Assembly: GCF_021513135.1 (NCBI RefSeq)
Contig: NZ_CP090981.1
Location: 2,170,001-2,234,000 of the forward strand
Reading direction: 5' to 3'
Source of the DNA: Vibrio sp. SS-MA-C1-2
GTDB lineage: Bacteria; Pseudomonadota; Gammaproteobacteria; Enterobacterales; Vibrionaceae
DNA length: 64,000 nt
Shown here: piece after piece, positions 45,035 to 52,977 of the stretch
Layout: the number at the start of each line of letters is the position of its first letter
Position numbering within the stretch: the first letter of the stretch is position 1
The notes under the pieces: generated by a model
The model's database searches: none
What the model was told of the DNA's origin: nothing
What the model saw: the letters and a program-made list of their open reading frames with translations, nothing else
Position numbers and translations under genes: made by a program

Positions 45035-45652
45035 ATGAGTTTTAATATCACTAAATCGGTTACCGCTTTTATTAGTATCTCATTTGTTGTCGCCGGCTTC
45101 TCTTTTTTAGTGTGGGTATTACCTGGCTTTTTTGTAAACCCTCAACTCGCTAAAGTGACAGATGCTAAACCATTAAACGCATTACAACTGGAAGGACGTG
45201 ATGTTTATATGTCTCAAGGTTGCCATGTTTGTCATACTCAGATGGTTAGAAATATTGAAGCCGAACGTATCCGTTATGGTCGAGCTAATAAAATGGAAGA
45301 TGATATTTATGAATACACTTTTCTATGGGGCTCTTCTCGTATCGGGCCAGATCTTACCAATATCGGCTTGAAATACACCGCAGATTGGCAGATTAAGCAT
45401 TTGAAAAATCCACAAAGTGTCGTACCTGAATCTATTATGCCTCCTTTCCCTTGGCTATTTGAGCAACCTATCGAGGCTTCAGTTACCAGTAAAAAAATGG
45501 CAGTAATGAAAAAATTAGGTGTTCCTTATACCGACAAACAGATTGCGAAGGCAGCAGATGATGTCAAAGGGAAAACTAAAGGTGATGCACTGGTTGCTTA
45601 TTTAATGAGCTTAGGCGTTGATACTCACAATAATCAGGAGGATCTACAATGA
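45035..45652 (+). CDS. ccoO: cbb3-type oxidase monoheme subunit (CcoO)
   Basis: CcoO is a membrane-anchored c-type cytochrome that passes electrons from CcoP to CcoN. The 205-residue protein has an N-terminal helix (ITKSVTAFISISFVVAGFSF), one heme motif C63-H-V-C-H67 in SQGCHVCHTQMVR, the diagnostic FLWGSSRIGPDLTNIG, and an axial Met in PESIMPPFPWLF. Slightly shorter at the C terminus than many CcoO. It follows ccoN by three bases and overlaps the next gene by four (ATGA), leaving no room for a ccoQ gene. Confidence 0.93.
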   Translation: MSFNITKSVTAFISISFVVAGFSFLVWVLPGFFVNPQLAKVTDAKPLNALQLEGRDVYMSQGCHVCHTQMVRNIEAERIRYGRANKMEDDIYEYTFLWGSSRIGPDLTNIGLKYTADWQIKHLKNPQSVVPESIMPPFPWLFEQPIEASVTSKKMAVMKKLGVPYTDKQIAKAADDVKGKTKGDALVAYLMSLGVDTHNNQEDLQ

Positions 45653-46008
45653 GTAATTTTTGGCATGATTGGTCGAGCGTTTTTACGCTCCTCTTCTTCC
45701 TTTGTATGGTATTAGCGGTTGTTGGCCTCTTTCGAAGCAATAATAAAGCGGATTCCAAAAAAACCTTAGGGACATTTGATGGTATTAAAGAAAATGATGC
45801 CCCTATCCCAAATATTCTATTTTTAGGGTATCTCACCTTCTTTATCGGTGCCGTTGTCTATTTAGTTCTATTTCCAGGCATTGCCTCTTGGAAAGGGCTT
45901 TTAAATTGGACTGGCGAAACAGATTCGGTCAAAGGGCATGTAGTAAATGTTGATAAGGTGATTGAGACCACATTAAAGACACCAACTAACACCCCCTTAC
46001 CGTATTAG
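45649..46008 (+). pseudogene. ccoP: CcoP N-terminal membrane part, frameshifted
   Basis: These 119 residues are the CcoP N-terminal module: two membrane helices (VFTLLFFLCMVLAVVGLF and ILFLGYLTFFIGAVVYLVLF), the linker GTFDGIKENDAPIPN between them, and FPGIASWKGLLNWTGET. The frame then stops at TAG (46006) just before the heme region. The next frame reads LAKNHDLTQAGEALF across the same bases, the normal CcoP continuation. One extra C in the five-C run at 45992-45996 would join them. Without the fusion the protein would carry no heme. Programmed frameshift, true mutation and assembly error are all possible. Confidence 0.8.
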
Positions 46009-46022
46009 CAAAAAATCACGAT

Positions 46023-47102
46023 TTGACTCAAGCAGGTGAAGCACTCTTTAAAGATAACTGTGCCGCTTGTCATACTATTTCGGGACAAGGTCAGTATAAT
46101 TTTCCTAACCTAATTGATAGTGATTGGCTGTATGGTGGTAATGACCAACACATTATTACCAGCATCACTCATGGCCGACATGGCATGATGCCGGCTTGGG
46201 ATACTCAATTATCAGACAAACAAGTCACCCAATTGACTCAATACGTGTTAAATATTAATAACGTCAAAGATGTTGATCCGCTATTTACCGCGAACTGTAG
46301 CTCTTGTCATGGACCCGATGGTAAAGGCAATCAAGCGATTGGCGCGCCAAATCTAACCGATGATATCTGGCTTCATGGTGGAACAGAGCAAGAAATTCAT
46401 CACAGTATTGCTAAAGGTCTCAACAACCAAATGCCGGCTTTTGATAATCGTTTAACGGATAATCAAATCCTGCTGGTTGGTACTTATTTAAGAAGTATTC
46501 AGACTGACTATCCAGTTCAAGCATCTGCTCCAATAGTTGCTGGAAACACATCATCGTCAAAAATAGCAATGCCAGCAGCAGCTGCAACTTGTGTCGGTTG
46601 TCATGGCCAACATGGTGAAGGGTCTGGTGATGTTGCGCCAAAACTTGCTGGTTTATCTGCGCTCTATATTGAGAATCAGATTAAGCACTTCCAAGTTGGT
46701 CAGCGTCAAAATGTGACAATGAAATCTATGGTTGCCGCTTTAGACGCCAATTCAATCAAAGAAGTGGCGGAATATTATGCAAAACAGCCTGCCCCGCTTA
46801 AAGATAAATCACCGCGAGGCACCACGGTTATCTATACCGATCCCGCAGCAAAACTGGTTAACCAAGGTGACTGGCGTCGTCAAATTCCATCATGTGTCAC
46901 TTGTCATGGTACGGCGACATTAGGTGTTGATGAATTCCCACGCCTAGCCGGTCAAAATGCTAGTTACCTTGAACGACAACTTCTAGATTGGCAACAAGGA
47001 AAACGAACCGGAGATCATGACAACATGATGAAAAATATTGCCGTCAAATTAACCAAAGATGAGATTAAAGCCGTTGCGCAATATCTCGCTAAAAAACAAT
47101 AG
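46023..47102 (+). pseudogene. ccoP: CcoP C-terminal part: four-heme module (CcoP diheme plus c4/TsdB-like diheme)
   Basis: This frame has four heme c motifs, numbered from the TTG at 46023: C13AACH, C92SSCH, C190VGCH and C291VTCH. The first two with GMMPAW and QMPAF form the standard CcoP diheme domain. The last two, with PKLAGLSALYIENQIKHF and PRLAGQNASYLERQLLDW, form a cytochrome c4-like pair as in TsdB, the TsdA partner. It has no signal peptide or membrane helix of its own, so it can only mature if joined to the upstream CcoP frame; the TTG start is formal. Joined, the protein would be about 490 residues, much longer than usual CcoP (about 300). Confidence 0.8.
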
Positions 47103-47111
47103 GAGGTTGCA

Positions 47112-48185
47112 ATGAAATATTTGATTACGCTAATTCCTCTGCTCTTTTCTTTCTCTGCAATGGCTGACCATTCAGATTTGATCGAAAAGCAACCCGATCT
47201 CCCATCAATCAATAAAATTGATGGTACTGAAATACTTTTTCCTTATGAATTGTCAGAGATCCCTGATACACCATTTGGTAAAAAGGTTAAACGTGGTTAT
47301 CAATTAATGACTAACTCTCAAAGTGTGCGAGATCAATATGTCTTTAATGAGCAAAACTGTTCTAACTGCCACTTATCATCTGGCCGTCTAGCTAATGCAG
47401 CACCAATGGGCGCTTCTTATTTTGCTTACCCTGCGTACCGTTCTAAAAATAAGCATGTCAACTCTTATCAAGAACGTATCCAAGGGTGCTTTATCTATTC
47501 AATGAATGGAATCATGCCTGAAACCGACAGTGATATCTTAGTTGATTTTTCGGCTTATGCTTATTGGTCGGGTGTAACCACCTTATACAATATGTATGAC
47601 CTAAAAGGTGTTCCCGTCCCTGAACTAACTGACAAGCAACTTTTAGTCGGTGGAAAAGTAGATAACTTCCCTTTCCATCCTGAACTGCAAAAAGCACTCG
47701 ACAAGGCTGAAAGCACCAAAGATACAAGAGCAAAAATGCCAGGTCGTGGCTTCCCTAAATTAGCAAAACCTAAACTAAAACCTGATTATCGACGTGGTGA
47801 GCAGGTCTTTACTGAACACTGTGCTGCATGCCACGGCGCGGATGGTCAAGGTAAAGAAGTGGCAGGTATTAAATCTTTACCGCCACTTTGGGGGCCGAAT
47901 AGTTATAACTGGGGCGCAGGTATGCATAAATTCAAAACAGCAGCTGCCTTCATTTATGAGAATATGCCTCTAGGAAAAAGCGTACAGTTAACTAAACAGC
48001 AAGCGTGGGATGTGGCTATATTTATGAATTCCCATGAACGTCCACAAGATCCACGCTTTAAAGGCACAATGGAAGAGACCAAAAAAGCCTATCACAGTAA
48101 AGGGGATGCCTACGGTCAGACGATCAATGGAGTAACATTAGGGAGCTCTGCTCTTGAAGAACATCATAAAGCAAACCCTCATTAA
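47112..48185 (+). CDS. tsdA: Thiosulfate dehydrogenase TsdA (diheme cytochrome c)
   Basis: TsdA is a periplasmic diheme enzyme that joins two thiosulfates to tetrathionate, in some bacteria also the reverse. The 357-residue precursor has a signal peptide (LITLIPLLFSFSAMA). Heme 1 motif is C83SNCH and heme 2 C237AACH. Cys126 in YQERIQGCFIYSMNG sits where TsdA has its unusual heme-ligating catalytic cysteine. NMPLGKSVQLTKQQAWDVAI and HERPQDPRF are further family marks. It begins nine bases after the CcoP frame with AGGAGG upstream, so it is in the ccoNOP operon. Electrons would go to the c4-like part of CcoP. Direction of catalysis cannot be told from sequence. Confidence 0.88.
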   Translation: MKYLITLIPLLFSFSAMADHSDLIEKQPDLPSINKIDGTEILFPYELSEIPDTPFGKKVKRGYQLMTNSQSVRDQYVFNEQNCSNCHLSSGRLANAAPMGASYFAYPAYRSKNKHVNSYQERIQGCFIYSMNGIMPETDSDILVDFSAYAYWSGVTTLYNMYDLKGVPVPELTDKQLLVGGKVDNFPFHPELQKALDKAESTKDTRAKMPGRGFPKLAKPKLKPDYRRGEQVFTEHCAACHGADGQGKEVAGIKSLPPLWGPNSYNWGAGMHKFKTAAAFIYENMPLGKSVQLTKQQAWDVAIFMNSHERPQDPRFKGTMEETKKAYHSKGDAYGQTINGVTLGSSALEEHHKANPH

Positions 48186-48212
48186 ATTATTTCTAATCAG
48201 TCTTTAAAATTG

Positions 48213-48246
48213 AAACCCAATAGATTCATCATCTATTGGGTTTTTT
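48213..48246 (+). terminator. Terminator of the ccoNOP-tsdA operon
   Basis: ACCCAATAGAT (48215-48225) and ATCTATTGGGT (48231-48241) form a perfect 11-bp stem followed by a T-run, 30 bases after the tsdA stop. Confidence 0.9.
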
Positions 48247-48349
48247 CTTTATTTTGTTGAATTTTAAGACATCGAGATTATGAAGTGAATAGTTCAGAAA
48301 AGACTCTCTTTTCTATCTATACTCTATGTTACGATTTACTGGCAAATAA

Positions 48350-48405
48350 AAAACCAAGCATTTATCTTAAAGTCTTAATAGAACATAAGTTAAATGCTTG
48401 GTTTT
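48350..48405. terminator. Second long hairpin, possibly bidirectional terminator
   Basis: AAAACCAAGCATTTA and TAAATGCTTGGTTTT form a perfect 15-bp stem with a 25-base loop, flanked by A-rich and T-rich ends. It could back up the tsdA terminator and serve the 73-residue gene read from the other side. Confidence 0.65.
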
Positions 48406-48450
48406 CTACATCTCTTTTAAACGCTTATTTCTTAATTTGATCTTATAGAC

Positions 48451-48578
48451 TTATACCCAAAGTAATTGGAGTGGCTAGTCAGCGGCAAGTGAATGAGCCC
48501 TCATGAGTATAGGTATACTCTATGATTGGGGCGAATGAGCGTAGCCAACAACCGAGCAACTTCAAGTAAGAAGGGTAT
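48451..48578 (+). repeat. ERIC element, full length
   Basis: TATACCCAAAGTAATTGGAG, GCGGCAAGTGAATGAGC, CATGAGTATAGGTATACTCT, ATGATTGGGGCGAATGAGCG and TAGCCAACAACCGAGCAACT follow the ERIC order. It ends six bases from the stop codon of the small minus-strand gene. Confidence 0.92.
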
Positions 48579-48583
48579 CGTTA

Positions 48584-48805
48584 CTAATCAGAAAGCAATT
48601 TCTCAATGTCCGTTCTATCAACAAACTTGGTATTGACTAACTCTTTATGTATTAAGCACAAAGCATAGTCTGAAGGGGACTCCAGCGCCTCTATCGAGCC
48701 CCATAAAGAGACGGCCTTTTGATCATCAATCTTTCCGGTATTTTTAATCTCATTATATTGACCATTAGATAAATCATATATTCGAATTAAACTCTCACCC
48801 ATCAT
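48584..48805 (-). CDS. Small protein of unknown function
   Basis: A 73-residue acidic, soluble protein with no signal peptide or membrane helix, starting MMGESLIRIYDLSNGQYNEI and ending FVDRTDIEKLLSD. A good ribosome-binding site (CAGAGGAACGT) precedes the ATG, which supports a real gene. I do not recognise the family. It stands alone between an ERIC (its 3' side) and an ERIC remnant, convergent with tsdA. Confidence 0.55.
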   Translation of the reverse strand: MMGESLIRIYDLSNGQYNEIKNTGKIDDQKAVSLWGSIEALESPSDYALCLIHKELVNTKFVDRTDIEKLLSD

Positions 48806-48988
48806 ACGTTCCTCTGTTTTTTTAGACTATAAAATCAGGTTAGTTTTGTTCGAAAATAAATCAATATACGGACAAAAAATAATCAATTATTTTATCTAAA
48901 AGTGCTAGCCTTGTAGCAGTTTTAGAATTAACTGATCAAAGAATGAGAAAAATGGATAACAATTTGCTACTTGAAATTTAATGCTTTC

Positions 48989-49026
48989 CAAGCAGCAACC
49001 TAGCGACTTCAAGTATGAAGGGTATA
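48989..49026 (+). repeat. Partial ERIC (right terminus)
   Basis: AGCAGCAACCTAGCGACTTC followed by AAGTATGAAGGGTATA is a well-preserved ERIC right end without the rest. Confidence 0.75.
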
Positions 49027-49063
49027 ACCGATTCAAGTCAAACCAAGTTAAAATATCAGATAA

Positions 49064-50137
49064 TTAACAATGTTTGATAATATAATTCAAGATTGTACGT
49101 AGCTTATCATCATCTAATTCAACTAAGGTATCCCCAACATACCACTCGACCACCGATTGGTTCGCTAATTCACCCTGTCTTGGATTACCAAACCAAACCT
49201 TCTGATCAACCGCTAGTTGATCTCGAATCTCAATTGCACGTTTAGCACTCACTGGAAGATGAAGATGTAGCATACTTGCTTGTGGCGCTTGAGGATTTAA
49301 TTGTAATTGAGGATATTCCGCAATAATCTGATACAACGCCTTGGTTCGCTCAAAGCAAGTAGGCATGGCAGCTAAACGTTGATCAAACTGCATCGCAGCA
49401 GAAACGATATATGGCGTTCGATGATAAACACTCCCCCCTTGGCGTTGCATCCAAAATCTCGCATTATCTATAAACTTCTTATCACTTAGGAGCATCGCAC
49501 CACCAAGCCCATTAATGCCTTTATATAAAGAGATGTAGCAAGAATCAAAACCATTGGCGATCTCATTATACGCTTTTTGGTAGTATGCCCCCGTCTCCCA
49601 TAAACGCGCTCCATCCATATGAAGATGGATATCTTGTTCTCGACAATAAGCCTTTATTTCATCTAACTCCTGCCATGACGGCAATTGCCCACCAATTTCA
49701 CGCATCGGTAACTCATAAAGTGCGGCGGCAATTTTATCTGGCCATTTTTTTAGATCCGATACTTTCCAAGGCTGATATGGATTTCCTACAGGTAAAATAT
49801 TAAAACGATTTTGTAACTGATAATTCTGCTTTTCATGAATGTAGATATGAGAAGATGGATGCATCGCGACAAGATGACTTTGGCGAGCTTCACATGCTAA
49901 CTGTAATGCCGTCGGTTGAGTCATGGTTCCAGTGATAAAAAATAGACCACATTCAAACCCTAGCAGCTTTGCAACCTTATCCTCAAACTGTTGTATGGTT
50001 TCTCCTTCACCATAGACATCATCTTTAATATTATGTTTTTCACACCACTCAGCCATAGCTTGGTATAACTCACTTGGTCTTGGTTGTTTATGTCCAGATA
50101 AAATTGTTTCACAGCTATCACGCAAGCTTAATGTCAT
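49064..50137 (-). CDS. Threonine-aldolase-like PLP enzyme (beta-eliminating lyase family)
   Basis: A fold-type I PLP enzyme of the low-specificity threonine aldolase / beta-eliminating lyase family, cleaving beta-hydroxy amino acids to glycine and aldehyde or acting on related substrates. I take the ATG at 50137, which has AAAGGAAC upstream, giving 357 residues; a longer frame starts at 50167. Visible features are VYGEGETIQQFEDKVAKLLG, HLHMDGARLWE with the PLP-binding Asp and Arg, and the Schiff-base Lys in CYISLYKGINGLGGAM. GMMPTCF-like patterns are absent. Monocistronic and divergent from the ABC importer. The substrate is uncertain. Confidence 0.82.
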   Translation of the reverse strand: MTLSLRDSCETILSGHKQPRPSELYQAMAEWCEKHNIKDDVYGEGETIQQFEDKVAKLLGFECGLFFITGTMTQPTALQLACEARQSHLVAMHPSSHIYIHEKQNYQLQNRFNILPVGNPYQPWKVSDLKKWPDKIAAALYELPMREIGGQLPSWQELDEIKAYCREQDIHLHMDGARLWETGAYYQKAYNEIANGFDSCYISLYKGINGLGGAMLLSDKKFIDNARFWMQRQGGSVYHRTPYIVSAAMQFDQRLAAMPTCFERTKALYQIIAEYPQLQLNPQAPQASMLHLHLPVSAKRAIEIRDQLAVDQKVWFGNPRQGELANQSVVEWYVGDTLVELDDDKLRTILNYIIKHC

Positions 50138-50370
50138 TATTTGTTCCTTTAACTCTTGAGCACCCAAAATGGATAATCATCATAACATAGCGGTATAAAT
50201 TAAATCGTGCCTCTTTGTCTCTGTTTTTAAAGCGTTTATTTATCCATCAATATTCCAAAACGTTATAAGTAATATCTTTTATGCCTTATTTATTTACTAT
50301 TTTGTGACGTAAGATGTAATTATTAATTTTTCTTCTATAATTTATGAACACTATGTTAATGGAGCTACCA

Positions 50371-51153
50371 ATGTTTAAGCGCATAATCACAATCGCATCC
50401 CTTGTTCTTCTTACAGTTGGACTTGTTGGTTGTAATGGTGAGAAGAAAGATACCGCGACTCAGGCTGAACCAATTCGAGTGGGTATGTCTGGTACTTATT
50501 ACCCTTTCACTTTTGTTAAACAAGGTGAACTTCAAGGTTTTGAAGTCGATTTATGGACAGCAATTGGCAAAGAGTTAAATCGCCCCGTTAAATATTCAAC
50601 GGCAAATTTCTCAGGACTATTTGGGATGTTAGAAGCGGGTAAGATCGATACAATATCAAACCAAATCACGGCAACTGATGCAAGAAAAGTAAAATACAAT
50701 TTTAGTCAACCTTATGTTTATGATGGTGCTCAAATTGTCGTTCGTAATGACAACACAACCATCAAAGGTATTGATGATTTAGCCGGTCATTCTGTGGCAG
50801 TTAATTTGGGTTCAAACTTTGAAGCTTTACTTCGAAACCATGATAAAGATAATAAAATCAAAATCTTGACTTATGATTCAGGTATTGAACAAGATGTCAT
50901 TGTTGGCCGTACTGATGCTTTCGTGATGGATAGAAATTCAGCACTTGCATTAATTACCGATGGGGATAAACCACTTAAATTGGCAGGTAAGCAATTTAAC
51001 GTTTTAGAGAATGCATTCCCATTTGCTAAGACCGAAAAAGAAACCCAATTACGAGATCAAGTGAATCAAGCGTTAGATACACTTCGTAAAAATGGAAAAT
51101 TAGCTGAAATTTCAGTGAAGTGGTTTAAAACGGATATTACTAAACCACATTAA
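50371..51153 (+). CDS. Amino-acid ABC transporter binding lipoprotein (cystine type)
   Basis: A family-3 solute-binding protein anchored by lipid: MFKRIITIASLVLLTVGLVG then a Cys lipobox (LVGC). GTYYPFTFVKQGELQGFEVD, IDTISNQITATDARKVKYNF and LAGHSVAVNLGSNFEALL are close to the FliY/TcyJ cystine group. I take the ATG at 50371, which places the signal correctly; an in-frame ATG at 50344 would add nine residues. It leads a three-gene importer with permease and ATPase downstream. Cystine or another polar amino acid is the likely ligand. Confidence 0.88.
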   Translation: MFKRIITIASLVLLTVGLVGCNGEKKDTATQAEPIRVGMSGTYYPFTFVKQGELQGFEVDLWTAIGKELNRPVKYSTANFSGLFGMLEAGKIDTISNQITATDARKVKYNFSQPYVYDGAQIVVRNDNTTIKGIDDLAGHSVAVNLGSNFEALLRNHDKDNKIKILTYDSGIEQDVIVGRTDAFVMDRNSALALITDGDKPLKLAGKQFNVLENAFPFAKTEKETQLRDQVNQALDTLRKNGKLAEISVKWFKTDITKPH

Positions 51154-51209
51154 TAACGAATTTAAACTCAGTTACATAAAGAGTATTAAAAAATTCAAAC
51201 ACCCAAGGA

Positions 51210-51242
51210 TTGGCAGTGACTTGTTTTAAAGTCTCTGTCAAT
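51210..51242 (+). promoter_or_regulatory. Intercistronic hairpin after the binding-protein gene
   Basis: TTGGCAGTGACT and AGTCTCTGTCAA form an imperfect 12-bp stem. Such hairpins after binding-protein genes often reduce readthrough or protect the upstream mRNA, raising binding protein over permease. Confidence 0.4.
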
Positions 51243-51282
51243 TTCTCGTTTTAAACCTAGTTGAACCTACGATAATAATTAT

Positions 51283-51933
51283 ATGAATATTGATTTTAAC
51301 TATATGCTTGAGCTTGCTCCCTATGTGATTAAACATTTAGGGACAACAATGGGAATGACAGTTAGTGCAACGATAGTTGCTTTAATAATTGGCCTTACCG
51401 TTGCGCTTATTAAAGTTTTCCAGCTCAAACCATTTGTTTATATTGCTGACCTTTACCTCTCCTTTTTTAGAGGCTCACCCTTAATTGTTCAAATGTTTTT
51501 GATCTATTATGGTTTACCCCAACTTTTCCCTTCATTGGTTTCAATGGGGCCATTTACCGCCGCGATCATTAGTTTAAGTTTACACTTTGGCGCTTACATG
51601 GCGGAAAGTATGCGTGGTGCAATTATTAGCGTTGAAAAGCATCAATTAGAAGCCGCTTACAGTGTTGGTATGACACCTTGGCAAGCGATGCGTCGTATTA
51701 TTTTACCACAAGCTTCTCGTGGCGCTCTTCCTCCATTGATGAATAATTTTATCGACCTATTAAAATCAACCTCTTTGGCTTTTACATTGGGTGTTGTAGA
51801 GGTAATGGCTTCAGCACAATTAGAAGCTGCAAGTAGCTTTAAATATTTTGAAAGTTACCTACTTGTTGCTCTAGTCTACTGGGCTGTTGTTGTGTTCTTT
51901 ACTCGACTACAACATCGTTTAGAAAAAAATTAA
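51283..51933 (+). CDS. Amino-acid ABC transporter permease
   Basis: A 216-residue inner-membrane permease of the HisMQ/YecS type with five membrane segments. LYLSFFRGSPLIVQMFLIYY is the family signature (FRGTPLLVQ), and the EAA loop is VEKHQLEAAYSVGMTPWQAM followed by RRIILPQASRGALPP. A single permease gene implies a homodimer. It lies 129 bases after the binding protein and 13 before the ATPase. Confidence 0.92.
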   Translation: MNIDFNYMLELAPYVIKHLGTTMGMTVSATIVALIIGLTVALIKVFQLKPFVYIADLYLSFFRGSPLIVQMFLIYYGLPQLFPSLVSMGPFTAAIISLSLHFGAYMAESMRGAIISVEKHQLEAAYSVGMTPWQAMRRIILPQASRGALPPLMNNFIDLLKSTSLAFTLGVVEVMASAQLEAASSFKYFESYLLVALVYWAVVVFFTRLQHRLEKN

Positions 51934-51946
51934 ATGAGGCTTATTA

Positions 51947-52678
51947 ATGTTAACGCTAAAAAATATAACAAAGAATTATGCTGGTAAGCCAATACTAAAA
52001 GGAATTGATTTAAATATTAATAAGGGTGAAACCGTTGCGATTATCGGTCCATCAGGAACCGGGAAATCGACATTACTTCGTTGTACTAACTTTTTAGAAC
52101 AACCAGATACAGGAACAATCCAAGTTGGAAATATCACCGTTGATGCTGACACTAAAGATACAAAAAAACTGGCTAGACTACGCCAGCATTTAGGGTTTGT
52201 TTTCCAACAATATGGTCTTTTTAAAAATAAGACGGCATGTGAGAATATCACTGAAGGGTTGATCACGGTTCAACATCTGAGTAAAAAAGAAGCGGAAAAA
52301 ATAGCACTCCAAGCACTAAAGGACATTGGTCTTAGTGATAAGGCAGATTACTGGCCTTCTCAACTTTCTGGCGGACAACAGCAGCGTGTTGGTATTGGAC
52401 GAGCAATGGCACAAGGGGCTGATGTCATACTTTTTGATGAACCCACTTCAGCACTCGATCCAGAGATTACCGGAGAGGTACTCGATGTTATCCGTGAACT
52501 GGCAGAGCGTCACGTCACCATGCTTATTGTTACTCATGAAATGCAGTTTGCTAGAGAGGTTGCGGATCGTATTATCTTTATGGAAAATGGTTATATCGTT
52601 GAAGATGGTTCTCCTGATCAGATATTCAACCGTCCTAAAGATCCAAGAACCAAGGCATTCTTAAACCGAATTGCTTAA
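51947..52678 (+). CDS. Amino-acid ABC transporter ATPase
   Basis: A 243-residue GlnQ/YecC-type ATPase. Walker [15 protein letters not shown]-loop [17 protein letters not shown], signature [19 protein letters not shown], Walker [15 protein letters not shown] and switch His in VTHEMQFA are all intact. It closes the cystine-type importer operon and is followed by an ERIC-rich segment and a bidirectional terminator. Confidence 0.94.
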   Translation: MLTLKNITKNYAGKPILKGIDLNINKGETVAIIGPSGTGKSTLLRCTNFLEQPDTGTIQVGNITVDADTKDTKKLARLRQHLGFVFQQYGLFKNKTACENITEGLITVQHLSKKEAEKIALQALKDIGLSDKADYWPSQLSGGQQQRVGIGRAMAQGADVILFDEPTSALDPEITGEVLDVIRELAERHVTMLIVTHEMQFAREVADRIIFMENGYIVEDGSPDQIFNRPKDPRTKAFLNRIA

Positions 52679-52708
52679 TTATATGAAGAAAAAAATGAGG
52701 CTCTATAA

Positions 52709-52768
52709 GGCTAGATATAAGCGACAAACGAGCACGCCAATAACCTAGCCGCTTCAAGTCTAAGCAAT
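52709..52768 (+). repeat. Degenerate, shortened ERIC
   Basis: CTAGATATAAGCGACAAACG and CAATAACCTAGCCGCTTCAA resemble ERIC ends with the centre missing. It lies directly before a complete ERIC, giving a tandem pair. Confidence 0.5.
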
Positions 52769-52897
52769 ATATACCTAAAGTAATTGGAGTAGCTAGTAGG
52801 CGGCAAGCGAGTGAGACCCCATGAGTATAGGTATTCTATATGATTGGGGCGAACGAGTATAGCCAACAACCTAGCAACTTCAAGTAAGAAAGGTATA
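52769..52897 (+). repeat. ERIC element, full length
   Basis: ATACCTAAAGTAATTGGAGT, AGCTAGTAGGCGGCAAGCGA, CATGAGTATAGGTATTCTAT, GATTGGGGCGAACGAGTATA and GCCAACAACCTAGCAACTTC are in ERIC order. The pair of ERICs is bracketed by interrupted inverted arms (52681-52707 and 52894-52912). Confidence 0.92.
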
Positions 52898-52913
52898 GCC
52901 TCAACTTCATATA

Positions 52914-52950
52914 AAAAGGCATATTACAGTTAACCAGTAATATGCCTTTT
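52914..52950. terminator. Bidirectional terminator
   Basis: AAAAGGCATATTAC and GTAATATGCCTTTT form a perfect 14-bp stem with a nine-base loop. It separates the convergent ABC ATPase and reductase genes and has A/T tracts on both sides. Confidence 0.88.
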
Positions 52951-52977
52951 AAACTCAGATTAAAACTAAAAAATCAT

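Noticed and set aside
46023-47102. The four-heme frame considered as an independent soluble cytochrome
   Set aside because: It lacks a signal peptide and a ribosome-binding site, its TTG start is poor, and its first residues continue the CcoP linker in an adjacent frame.
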